Source of the DNA: Oehlia diaphana
Taxonomy: Eukaryota > Glomeromycota > Glomeromycetes > Glomerales > Glomeraceae
Direction: 5' to 3'
DNA: 64,000 bases
Assembly: GCA_003833135.1 (NCBI GenBank)
Contig: QZLH01000071.1
Span: forward strand, 1-64,000
A model generated the notes under the pieces. The model was not told where the DNA came from. It searched no databases and saw nothing but the letters and a program-made list of their open reading frames with translations. Positions 34,930-46,208 of the stretch are shown piece after piece. Every line of letters begins with the position of its first letter. Within the stretch, counting starts at the first letter, position 1. Made by a program: the position numbers and the translations under genes.

Positions 34930-36050
34930 CTTGGCTTTTTCATATTCTAAAATACCAAGTGAAATAAGCCAATTTTTTTTTAGAAAATAAAAAAGAGTTT
35001 TGCATTAAAATCGAGTCATGGCCTATCAAATAATGACATTGAAACTACAACTAAAAAGAAATAAAAAAAATAATGTCAATGTTTAAAAGTAGTGAATTAA
35101 AAAAGGCAAAATAATAAGGTATAACCATGTTTTTACATACATAATTATTCGTATGTTATGGTCTTCTGTTTATAGTTATATCAAACCTATTCTTCATTAA
35201 TTTCATAAAAAATTTATATTTAGCATATGAACTTCCTAATTATGTTATATTAGTAGCAGAACCTTAGATTAATTAAAAATTAAAAAATATTTTAACAATT
35301 ACAAATAATAAAGTTAAATTATCTAGAAATATAACTTTAGATTTTGATGACTAGAAAAATTTAAATGGTAGATCAATATATGCTTTTATTCTGATTTTAT
35401 CTTCAGGCAAGAAATACATATATTCAGTAAAGAATTTTTTGCTTTATTTACATACAACTGATTTTATTTTAAAAGTGATTTCAAAAGTTATTGATGCTAT
35501 TGAATTTGAGAATTTTCATCTGTTATATCAGACAATATATTAATTATGGTTGTGATAAAGAAATTGATTAACAAAAAATATTCTCATATAATTTTTGTAA
35601 AATATATCACATATTATATCAATCTTTTAACAAATAATATAATGAAACATAAGTTTTCAAAATCAATGATTTTAAAATATAAAAATAGTTAAATATTTTC
35701 ATCAATTATAATTGACAAATATGTGGATTATTAGTTGTACTATGAAGGGGTAATATAGGTACTATGAGGTTTGTAGTTGAGATAAATAAACCCTATATAT
35801 AACATATACTACTAGTCTAACAACTGTAAGAGTATGGTTATACCTTGTTATTTTTGCCTTTTTTAATTTACTACTTCCAAACATTGATATTATTTTTTTT
35901 TTATTTTTTTTTAGTTGCAGTCTCATTATCATTATTTGGTAAATCATAACTCAATATTAATGCAGACTTTTTCCTTATTTTCTCAAGAAAAAATTGGGTT
36001 ACTTCATTCAATACCTTAAAATATAAAAGAGCTAAATAATCAATTATCAA
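34930..36050 (+). pseudogene. hAT transposase (DUF659 type) pseudogene with inverted duplicated arm
   Basis: Between about 35210 and 35760 the plus strand can be read, across stops, as a hAT/DUF659 transposase fragment: ITLDFDD.KNLNGRSIYAF, then SGKKYIYSVKNF, HTTDFILKVISKVIDAI, and an IAHYINLL-like segment. About 200 bp upstream of it (34935-35140) recurs inverted at about 35820-36045; the shared text includes the aaaaaggcaaaat...ggtataacca and gataatga.a.tga.act.caact stretches. Either a second copy inserted head-to-head or a foldback formed. The frame is destroyed by many stops, so it is inactive. Confidence 0.6.
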
Positions 36051-36449
36051 TTATCTTACTACCTGTCTTTTCTTTTATTTACATGTTTTATATATACATA
36101 CAACATATCTATTCTTTTTTTTAAAATTTATTAAAATAATACCAAATTTGGCTCTTTTTCTACCACAACTTTTTTATTTTTAAAAGAGAAATACTGTATC
36201 AGTAGAGCTCTGCATGGGTCAGGTCAGGTCAGGTTAACCGTTCTGACCCAACCTGACCCATTTGACCTGAAAGTATTCAGATCATTTTGGGTAACTTGGG
36301 TTACCTGAAGTTTTATATATTTTTTTTATTAATTATACAAAAAATGTTGGGTTTGATGTTTTTAATTAAAAAAAAAACATTTTTTTTAATTTTTATTGAA
36401 AAAACATCAGGTTTAAGTGATCTGGCGTTTATTTTTTGTTTTTATATAT

Positions 36450-37175
36450 AAAAACGCTAAAACTATTTATTTTAGCATTTTTTTTTGATTTTATATGTAA
36501 AAATGCCAGAATCATTAGTTTTGGCATTTTTTTCAATTTTACATGTAACAACGCCAGAATCATTAATTCTAGCATTTTTCTTTTTGAGTTTAGGATGTGC
36601 AAAAAAAATTTTTAGATTCTCGTAACATAAAATTTTAAAAATGACCTGGCCGGCTGGCAATTTTTTTTATATTTGTAAAATTTTTTCATATGTAAAATTT
36701 TTTTACGTCACATTAGCCAATAACTTAAATCATGTGATGAAAATTTTTTACTATAAAAAAAAAATTTCCATTTTTCGAAAAACTGACCCGGCCGAGTCAT
36801 GAGAATCTAAATTTTTTTTTTGCCTGGCCTTACATATAAAAATGCCAGAATTATTAGTTCTGGCATTTTTTTTTTAATCTTACATGTAAAAATGCCAGAA
36901 TCATTAGTTCTGATATTTTTCTTTTTGAGTTTACATGTAAAAATGTCAGAATTATTAGTTACAGCATTTTTTTTTCAATTTTACATGCAAAAATGCTGAA
37001 ATTAATAGTTTCAGTATTTTTTTAATTTTTACATGTAAAAATGCTAAAACTATTTGTTTTGGCATTTTTTTTTCGATTTTACATGTAAAAACACTGTAAT
37101 CATTACTTCTGGCATTTTTCTTTTTTATTTTACATACAAAAATGCCAGGAACTTTAGTTTTGGCAGTTTTTAATT
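36450..37175. repeat. Array of ~10 covarying hairpins, ~50-bp period
   Basis: Units are spaced by 'ttttacatgtaaaa'. Each is a stem-loop whose arms change together: AACGCTAAAA/TTTTAGCATT, AATGCCAGAA/TTCTGGCATT and AATGCTGAAA/TTTCAGTATT, with loops such as ttattag or tcattag. Three units precede the nested insert and seven follow it. Where one arm has GCTAAAA the other has TTTTAGC, not the usual TTCTGGC, so most base changes are compensated. A few units (for example 36887 and 37088) have an unpaired arm. Confidence 0.8.
36593..36829. mobile_element. PIF/Harbinger-like MITE, 237 bp, TTA target duplication
   Basis: Left end GGATGTGCAAAAAAAATTTT, continuing TAGATTCTCGT. The right end reads in reverse complement GGCCAGGCAAAAAAAAAATT, continuing TAGATTCTCAT. 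The copy is flanked by TTA on both sides (36590-36592 and 36830-36832). TTA duplication with GGCC-type ends is the Harbinger pattern. It splits the hairpin array between units 3 and 4, so it came later. The internal GACCTGGCCGGCTGG and GACCCGGCCGAGTC words also face each other. Confidence 0.65.
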
Positions 37176-37236
37176 TATTTGACTCAAATATATATTAGAT
37201 CAATGGGTCAGATCAGATACCTGACTAGCTCTAATC

Positions 37237-37442
37237 TAAGGTTGCTTGCCAAAACCTCTCCAAAATCCTGCGATAAATTTCGGCAAGATTTTACTATATG
37301 TTTACTATAGTTTCGGCAGGGTTTCGGCAGTTTCGGCATTTCGGCAAAGTTTCGGCAGGATTTTTAATATGATTTAATATAGTTTCGGCATTTTCCGTAT
37401 AGGTTTCGGCAGTTATTAAGAAGGTTTCGGCAAGCAACCTTA
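37237..37442. mobile_element. hAT-type MITE, 206 bp, perfect 8-bp target duplication
   Basis: The terminal inverted repeat TAAGGTTGCTTGCC is perfect over 14 bp and matches 19 of 20 overall (only one mismatch at A/G). Exact 8-bp direct repeats CTCTAATC flank it at 37229-37236 and 37443-37450. The interior is built of the word TTTCGGCA, repeated about nine times. It inserted into the GGTCAGG element. There is no coding sequence. Confidence 0.85.
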
Positions 37443-37559
37443 CTCTAATCTGACCCGTGTCAGGTCATAAATTTGATAACCTGACCTAAATATTTCAGGT
37501 CAACCTGTCAGGTCATCCGATCTGTTGGGTCAGGTTGCGGAGTTTTAACTGTATGTCAG

Positions 37560-39521
37560 AAAGTAAATCATATTCAAAGTCTTAAATGTCCTTTTAATAG
37601 ATTTTATTTTGATAGTTTATGTTATCTTAATAGTTTATGTTTTTTATGAAGGAGTTAAAAAGAGTGAAGAATAAGCGATTTTAAAAAAAGAGCATAAAGA
37701 AAGTATAAGTTCAGAATAAAAAAAGCCATAGAGTAATACAATCAATTATCAGTTATCACAAGTATCACTAATTACTAGTAATCACATAGTTAATTAATAT
37801 CTATGAATTTTAACTCTCGTAATTTATTTGATCTTTGTATTTTATTTTGACCTTTGTATTTTATTTGACCTTCATATTTCATTTTAACTCTCATAATTAA
37901 TTATGACTATTTAACTTTTTATAACTTAAAGTTAAAATTAATTTTGACTATTTTGATTATTTTAGAAATCAAAATTAACCAATTTCAGTTTTATGTATAA
38001 TTCTGTAGTTTTAGTTAAGTATAACAAACTATAAAATTACCTTGATATAGACCATAAGGTATAATTATTACCATTATAAAAATATTAAAAATAAAAAAGT
38101 AATGTAAAGGGCCAAACCCTCTTATAATTCCTATAGGGTTTTTTCATTCATGAGCAAAATGGTATACTGTATGAATGACCAAATTTAATATTTTTCATTT
38201 TAGGCTTTATCTATTAACAGATATACTTATTTAAAGAAATACTGCATAAAGAGTTAATAAATTTTAAAATAAGAACTTATAGATCTATAGTTAATAGGAA
38301 TTGTAGTAGCTTTTAAATTATATAATAATATTTGATAATTTCTCTACTAATTAATTTGAATTAATAAAAATTAAAAACTAAAATTCACCAATCTTATTAG
38401 ACTCCTTAATAGATATTTCTATATAAATCCAAAAAATTAAATAATACCAAACCTTCAGTTTAGATGATCAACATTCCAATACTCTTAACTTTTCTAAAAA
38501 AAAACTAAAAATAAAAATGCCAAAATTTCAGAAAAAAAAATTAAAAACAAAAAGCCTTTAAAAATCTAAAGGAAAAACTAAATAAAGAAGAAAATAAGCT
38601 TCAAATCTTTATCTACTACTATTACCTCTCAAATATTAACTGATAATAAAGAAGAAGTCTACTTTTCAAGTAGCCATTTTTATTAAAACCTTTATAACAC
38701 TTTTAAAAATAAAGAAACTAAAGGAAAACTTTACAATAATGCAAAATTTAAAATTCAGCCATCTAGTGTATAACTATTACAACTTTTAGAAACTTAGTAG
38801 AAGAAAAGTTTTGTAGAAGTAAAAATATCTTTAATGAGAACCATTTCAAATTAAGAAAGAGTTTAAGATTCATTTAAGTTTTAAAAGAATTTTCTTATCT
38901 TTAAAAACTACTAAAAGTATTTTACAATCACTTAAGTGAGAAAAGTTAAATTTTTCCTTTAGCAACTTCTGCTAGTAAAATGGACAAATAATTGGCAAGT
39001 AAGAAATGTAATTAATACTCCATATTATTTTTTATTTAAAAGATAAATATATATTGTATTTATAATTAACTTATATTTTTATGCATTTTTTCATTATAAA
39101 TAAATAAATTCATTATTATAAAATACTGTAAGTTGTAAAACCATTAGAAATTTAAAAATATTTTTAAAGATAATATTTTCTATTAAGTAATTATAATGGT
39201 TCATTACTATAAAATATAATAAATATAAAATTTATTTAAAAGCTTTATTGATAATAATACTATCATATTAATATATTATTTTTTTCTATATATTATCCAT
39301 TATTCCATTTTCCAATTTACAAAAAAAAAACAAAAAAATAATTTCATTTCTTAATTGACATAATTAATTTAGCAAAATGTTGGAATTTTACATCAAAGAA
39401 TCTTTAGTATTAAAGGGTATTTTATTAAGCTTTTGAGTTTAATAATAACTTTTAAACTAGAATCTAAATACAATATAAAATTCACAAGAAAATATCCATG
39501 TAATTTATACAATCAATATTT
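37560..39521. other. AT-rich intergenic DNA
   Basis: About 2 kb before the end of the Med5-like gene. The motif AAATTAACCAATTT.AGTTT.ATGTATA at 37973-38000 also occurs at 74-101, next to array 1. A small palindrome (AAACCCTcttataattcctaTAGGGTTT) lies at about 38114-38142. No gene was found. Confidence 0.4.
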
Positions 39522-42500
39522 TCATTTATTAACTAAATATTTTAATTCTGGTACAATATCTTCATGTATTAATAAAGCATCAATAAATCCTTTTGCGGGT
39601 CCATTGATTAATTTAGGTTCACTCTCATTTTTTACCTTATCATCAATCTTTTTTGATCCATTCTGAATTACTTTACTATCAATATTATCACTATCAGCAT
39701 TATCCCTATCTTGTTTAAATATAAATAAAACAAATTTAGTAAAGTCTTCAATTTCAACTTTTGTTCCACCTACTCCTTCCATATCCCCTACTCTCTCTTC
39801 TGAAATAATAGCATCCATCATAAGAATATCATTAGTGCCATCAACATTATTATTGATGCCAACAATTTCATCAATACTAACATCAACTCCACCTAGATTC
39901 TGAGTATCTTTTTTAATCATCATTAAAATGGATAAAGTCATAATGCCTATAGAATAACTTTGTGTGTACATATCAATCTTTTTTTCTAATATTGACGGTA
40001 AAAAATCCATAAAAAATATTTTTATAAGTGTTTTAGGATGTAAATATTCATTCCATGTATAATATATTGGTAATGTTAACAAAGATGCCCCTAACTCGGC
40101 TAAAAAAAAATGGAAAGGTTATCGTTTAAGTTAATGCGATCAGAAGAAAAAATTAGCAATAATATGAAAGCAAGATTCTGTAATTACCCGCACGTATTCC
40201 CATTCCTTTCTTACCGGCAGATAACACTTCCTGTAGAATTATATATATAATAATATTATTAATTTAAGATCATTTTTTATTTGATTAAAATAAAAACTTA
40301 AAATTCTTCACACACCTCAACAATAAGATCAACAAAGGTCCTAGGGCCGTTAATTTCTAAACAATTCCTAAATAACTCAATATCTAAATGATGTGGTCCC
40401 AACCAAGAAGATGGATTTATAATAAATTCATCAAACAAATTATTAGCCGCTCCACCATTTCCTGTGATATATTCATACTCTGTATTAATATCATTATTAA
40501 AATAATTTTCTGATAAAAATATTTCATAAATTAAAGAAGGTTTATGTCTTCCTCCGTATATTATCGATTTAAACATCATTTTAAATCTATAATATAACTT
40601 TTCTGCTGGATGTTTTGTATTTCTCCAACCTAAAATTACAAAAAAGAGGAATTAGAAAATAAAACACACAATACAGAGTATAAAAAAAAAAAAAAAATTA
40701 TTACTTGGAACCATCATTATTTTTGCTATCTTATTACGTATAATATTTTCCGTATCTTCTATACTTGGTAAGCTGCCATTTTCTGATATAATATCAAATA
40801 TTGATAATAATTTATTTCCAATCAATTTTATAATTGAATTTGGAAATGCTTCTTCTAGTATTAATCTATTTAATACTTTAAATGAAATTGAAGATTTTCT
40901 AAAAAAAAAAAAATCACTTTTCACTTTTTTTTTTTAAAAAAAACAGGTCCTTAATAAAATTAAACTCTATTTACCCTTTAAACAAAATATCATCACATAG
41001 CGATTGACATACACCAATTAAGGCATATGACATATGTGGTTTAATAAAATGTGTGAGTAATGGTTCAAGATTTATCATTGCAATTTCTATGTCTTCCGTT
41101 ACTACTTTTTTTAATGCTTCCTTAAATATTGTTGGTGATAATTCTATCAAACTTCTTGGGCTGATCCTAATTAGGAAAATAATATATTTAAATTATAAAA
41201 TACAATAATAGTAATAAAATTGAAATGAAATCGAATGTAAAAAAAAAATTTTATTACCGAATCAAATCTTCGGGGATTTCTTGACTTGCATCAGATAATG
41301 TCGAAACCAATCTTGTTATTATGCTTTTTTCCTGATCAAGTGAATCTATATCATATGTACTTCCTGATTGTATAAGCCATTTATAACAAAATCCTTCATC
41401 ATCATGAAGAACATCTTTAATATTTTTATGAAACTATAAAATGAAAAAAGAAAAAAATTTCTTTAATAAAATTTTGTAAATCAAATTAAAAATTCAAAGT
41501 TTTTGATTTTTTACCTCATATCTATCAATCACACTAATTAGAAATAAGAATATTGTCCCGAAATTTTCATAATCATGAAGGAGGGACTCTAAAAAAGTAA
41601 AAGATTAATAAATAAATATATGAAAAATCTATAATGAATTATTTATACATACCCTTTGAATCAGCCTTGCTTACCCATGTATTACATAATCTTTCTAAAG
41701 ATGAAATAAATTCTGAAGGATGCCGATATAAGTGAATAATATCAAGCAATGTAGGAACATCCATAAGAGATCGACAAAGTGTAGCTAATGGAGCCACTTC
41801 TAGTTTTGTACTCCATTCACTCATTAACTACAAAAAAGATAAGTCGAATTAAGAAAATAAACGTTTTTTTAACTTTTAATCTTTTAATAATATCGTACCT
41901 TAAATATCGTCTCAACTCGAGATTCTTGATGTAAAAAACTTGTTGTGGCGGTTGATACTAAATGATCAATAATTTGTCTACTTGGATCATCTAATATATT
42001 TCCTGCTGTTATTCCAACTGTATCTCCCCCATCTATTTCATATTCAAGTTCTAAAAACCTATTAACAAATTCTTTTCTTACTAACTTTCTATTTAAACAT
42101 ACTCTCAATATATCAAATGTTATATCTGCAGCTCTAAATTAAACAAATACGATAAAATACCAATTAATGCATACATACATATATATAATTTATTTGAAGA
42201 TAATATTAAATTCTTACTGGAATATGTCATCTTCCACAAGTTGATTACATGCATTAATTAAACCTTTAAACCCAAATAATTGATTTATAACACATTCATG
42301 ACAATCATACTACAAAAATTCATTTCTCATTATTATTGAATAAAAGTCAAAAAATTTTTTTACATTTTACTAATTTACCTTATTTTCTTCAGAATATAAT
42401 AAATTACCATTTTTAAATTTATTAGATTTTTTTAATTCTAATTTTTCAATTAATGAAGGTAATTTAACTAATACAAAACTTTTCCATAATAAGGTGTGTT

Positions 42501-42951
42501 GTACCCTTCCTGTTGATGTTTTATCACATTCTTCAGCTAATCCTGTTAATGCTGACATCCATAATTCTACATAAAATTCATGATCACAAGAAACCTATGT
42601 TTAGTATTAATTTTTCGAATTATGTTAAAAAGTTGAATTATTATATTGATTGAAAAATAACTTTTTTTAAAAAAGAAGAAATGTAGATACCTGAATATGT
42701 TGCAATTTCTCTAAATATTCAACTGCCATATCATCTGTCATAACGGGTCTAGTTTGTACCTTTAAAAAAAATATACTTCTTTCTTTAAAAAAAAACATTC
42801 ACATTCTCAATATGAATAACTAACATAATTTGAAATAAAAGTCTATAAAAATTCATCAAAAAAAATTTACCAAATTATATACAAAAAACATTATAGATAT
42901 TGATGGTATAGCAGGTGAATTTATCACTCCATTTGATTGATTATACTTCAT
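39522..42951 (-). CDS. Probable Mediator tail subunit Med5 (Nut1 family)
   Basis: Thirteen exons: 42951-42871, 42759-42691, 42594-42379, 42309-42218, 42133-41899, 41827-41653, 41588-41515, 41433-41258, 41166-40975, 40898-40705, 40629-40316, 40230-40188 and 40099-39522 (2439 nt, 812 aa). The protein is all-helical with no catalytic motif. Points that recall fungal Med5 are RVQHTLLWKSFVLVKLPSLI near residue 80, LSPTIFKEALKKVVTEDIEI followed by LEPLLTHFIKPHMSYALIG in the middle, and a later helical block NPSSWLGPHHLDIELFRNCL. Med5 links activators to RNA polymerase II. The C-terminal region from about 670 is acidic, low-complexity and less conserved. The start is the weakest point; a short upstream exon is possible. 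An unrelated HEAT-like helical protein cannot be excluded without a profile search. Confidence 0.6.
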
Positions 42952-44260
42952 CTTTTTTACTTTGCACGAAAAAAGATAAATTGAATTCATCAATATTTTG
43001 TTTTTAAATAATAACTAGCTGTAGCCCATCGGGTGGTGCAACAAATAATAAATTGAAACAATAAACGTGACAATGAAAATCTTAAAATTCGAATTCAATG
43101 TATACCAGCGTTGTCATGGGATACGGACACGGACATTGGACAGTCCCGGACCGGACGGTCCGGTCCATGTCCGCATGTCCGGGACATTTTGTCCGCATTA
43201 ATGCCAGCCGTTTTTCTTTGTTAATTCCGGCCAAAAGATTTTTAAGGTTGTTTAACAGCTTGTCTGTGTCCGCAGAGTCCGCGGACGCGGACATGGATTT
43301 TTTAGTCCGTGTCCACAAAAAATCGCCGGACAATGTCCCATGTACAACACTGCAATGACAAAGATAATCAAAGAAAAAAAACCTATGGGCATATCAATTA
43401 AGTTTTGTTCGTTTACTTAAAATACCTTTGAAATATATTTTAAATTTTTAATATTCTTGTATTTTACCTAAGTACTTAAATTATTAAATTAGAGTTTAAG
43501 TACAATATAAGTGTATTTTTACATGTTTAAAATATTTTTAAAATGATATTTATTGAAAATAAATCAAAATTGTGCCTATTTATTAAAAAAAAAACTAAAC
43601 TAAATGCTATGGCAAAAAAATTTACTACTTTTTAATTGCTTTTTACAACTTGTATGATTCATATAAATCCTCCTTAATATAATACTCCATTAAAAGAAAT
43701 AGTTCATGTATGTGGTTTCCAAAAATTACCAACAATGATTAGAATAAAAATTCATTATTGATGAATTCTAAATAATTCTTTTAAAAAAAGCTTTTTATGA
43801 AGAAAAAATAATACAATGAAATGATTAATGGGAATCCAAAGCAAGGAGCTAAAAAAAGTCGGAATAGTTTTGAAATAGAGCTGATTACTTCAATTGATGA
43901 TGGCTATACATATTTTTATCGCACAGTTCGCTGTAAACTTTGTATATTTACAGTCTACGTGCTTTTATCTGATTAAAATCAGAATTGGATTTGGTAATTT
44001 TCCGAATTCGATCTTATCATTTGTTGAACCGACTGTTTACTCTTAAGGTGAATTTTATCGAAGAATTATGCATTATAAATGTAATAAGAATATGTATAAT
44101 TTTAATAAATAACTAATTAGTTTATTGAAATAGATTTATTATAAATTTTTAGTAATGAATCACGAAAAATTTCATAAACATAAGACAATAAATAAAATGT
44201 TTTTTAATTAACCTGCAACTTAACAATAACTTATCATTATGTTTTATGAAATATGCATTA
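42952..44260. other. Intergenic, upstream of Med5-like, downstream of CAPZA
   Basis: About 1.3 kb. It starts with a fragment CTAGCTGTAGCCCATCGGGT near 43016-43035 that resembles the end of an interspersed repeat, contains the CCGGAC-word element described separately, and is otherwise AT-rich without a gene. Confidence 0.4.
43106..43352. mobile_element. Non-autonomous element built of GTCCGGAC words
   Basis: The ends CAGCGTTGTCATGGGA and, in reverse complement, CAGTGTTGTACATGGGA are near-identical inverted termini. The interior repeats GGACA, CCGGAC, GTCCGG and TGTCCGCA many times in both orientations and is clearly more GC-rich than its surroundings. Ends beginning CAGxGTTG suggest a hAT relative, but the flanks (ATGTATAC and CAATGACA) do not match, so the superfamily is unsure. 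Spurious ORFs on both strands arise from the repeats. Confidence 0.65.
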
Positions 44261-45785
44261 TTACTTGTTTGATGTAGGACCCGGCTCGGCAATCTTTGTT
44301 AATGAAAGTTCTTGTCCAATCTTGTAATTCAAAATCTAGATAAACCAAAAACAAAGAATAAGACGTTTAATTAATAAACAATAAAAGACATAATCGAACA
44401 TCACATTATCGTTCTGACCTTATCCCAGTCTAATTTTTGACGCGTCAATGGAAGAGAACGTCTCAAACTTTTGAATGTATTTTCTGATAATTCAATATAA
44501 GATTCATTAACGGCTGTTTGATATTCATTCTCGGCTTTTCCAATTAATCTAACATACGCGGCTGCTGCAGCGGCTGGATTCTATAGAAATTTAATTACAC
44601 TTAATTAGTTATTTTATGTATATAATGTCTATTTAGTTTATATTTACCTCCGCAGTTGTTGAAGTTTCAACTTCAATATCTTTATTAGAATCCAACTGAA
44701 CATTTCCATCTTCATAATAATGTACGTTCACCTTTATGTTCCCTTTCAATTTACCAGATTCTGGATTTACGACCCACGTTGAACGCCATCGACCATTCCT
44801 ATAAATGGTATATGAAGTTTAGTAATTGTACTTCAAGGGTTTTATAATCTTAAGAAATAACATACCAAAAATTAGATGAGTTATATTTATTATCCACAAT
44901 AGCAATTGTTATTGTTCCATTCTCTGTAGAATAAACACTTGATACACCATCCTTGAAATGGTCTTCAACATAATTTGTAATAGCAGCTTCTACCGCAGTT
45001 CTAAGCGGTTCGGTTTCTTCAACAGGAGGGCGTGGTTCAACTTCTGTAGCTCTCTCAATAATTCAAATTTTTATAAATTAGACATTGATAACGCATAGAT
45101 CAACAAAATTACAGCCTATTAAATTGAATTATAACCTTACTCGATTCATATGATCAAACCTGAAAGCTTGGTGAGATTTCGGATCTAAATATAAATCATT
45201 TTCGATTTGTCCGAACTTAGATACTAAAACCTGGAGTCGCAATAATTATTTGTTCTGAATAAAGAACTTCCAATGAATTTATGTAAATTGAAAAGTTAAG
45301 AAGTTACTTGATTTTCTTGACCAGGAAGTTTTACAGTGATATACTGTTCGGTATTGTATTCCCGTAAGGCATCCAGAATTCCAGTTTGAAGTGCTGGGTC
45401 ATCGGCCATCAAAACACGAACATCTAAGTAATAAAGATGAATTAACAATTTGATTAAATTGCTAAATTTAATTATTTGAAAAAAAAGAACTTAATTTAAA
45501 AGTCACCGAAGTGAACCAAAATTAAAAATGCTAAAAAAAATTATTATAGAACTGAATGCAAGTTATAGTTCCCGACTAACTACTGGAACTTATGAAAACC
45601 TTCATTCATATTTATGAAAAATTACAATTACAGAGTAAATACGTCACACACCATCCAATTATTTATTTAAACTAAGAAGACTTACCGTTGAAAACTTCAT
45701 CAGCTTCACCAGGTGGACTACTTAGTAAGAAATTAGTGACGATTTTGAGTTTTTCTTCCGTACTCAAATCCCTCAATTCTTCCAT
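44261..45785 (-). CDS. F-actin-capping protein subunit alpha
   Basis: Forms the alpha/beta heterodimer that caps barbed ends of actin filaments. Seven exons: 45785-45686, 45423-45308, 45230-45141, 45053-44866, 44798-44648, 44580-44419 and 44335-44261 (882 nt, 293 aa; family about 270-290). Motifs are KLKIVTNFLLSSPPGE, then RFDHMNR, the family signature NGRWRSTW (split after the W codon by intron 4), GNIKVNVHYYEDGNVQL, and the C-terminal LRRSLPLTRQKLDWDK followed by the actin-binding tail. The acceptor of intron 3 lies in a GAGAGAG run; only TTGAG keeps frame with the family. The intron 6 donor is GTCAGA. The start is divergent to Rxt3, 423 bp away. Confidence 0.95.
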
Positions 45786-46208
45786 GTTTAAGAAAGAAAT
45801 TTTGATTTCATTAAGTGATAAGAATGTCAGTACATTTTCGCATTATCACATTCTTACTATCACAATACTATTCCATTTGTTTATTATATCATACAATGAC
45901 GCATTTTTAAATTAAAAAAAATGGTATGGTGCCGTTTTTTGTCATACTTATGATAAAGCTTTAGATTGATTTATCGTAATATCTGATAAAAGTATAAATT
46001 TGTAACCATTTCCTTATCCGGTTATCAGCATTTATACGATTGTATGTTGTCGGTGTACATTTAAATTTGATTTTCAATGTTGATCAATAATTTTTTGTTT
46101 AGCCAATGTTTAATAGTGATCCACTTTGACAATTTAGAAGTCTCAAATTACAAATCAAAATTTTCTTCGTTTCATTTGAAAGGATATTGTCACTAAATAT
46201 CTTTAAAA
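45786..46208. promoter_or_regulatory. Divergent promoter, CAPZA / Rxt3
   Basis: 423 bp between the two ATGs, AT-rich. No specific operator is recognisable. A 'ccaatg' box at 46103-46108 could serve Rxt3. Assigned by position. Confidence 0.4.

Larger units (their letters stand above)
36205..37545. mobile_element. hAT-like non-autonomous element rich in GGTCAGG words, hosting two nested MITEs
   Basis: The ends GAGCTCTGCA... and ...TGCGGAGTTT are imperfect inverted termini. The flanks TATCAGTA (36197-36204) and TAACTGTA (37546-37553) agree at 6 of 8 positions, as expected of an old 8-bp hAT target duplication. Just inside both ends, GGTCAGG / CCTGACC words are repeated in both orientations (36217-36275 and about 37441-37535). 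The middle is the hairpin array, broken by a 237-bp insert (36593-36829), and the right part carries a 206-bp insert (37237-37442). No coding sequence. Confidence 0.5.

Noticed and set aside
36450..37175. CRISPR-like array
   Set aside because: The ~50-bp period has self-complementary variable units and no constant repeat with unique spacers; the host is eukaryotic.
43082..43358. Opposed ORFs on both strands in the CCGGAC element
   Set aside because: Caused by inverted word repeats; they mirror each other and have no protein features.
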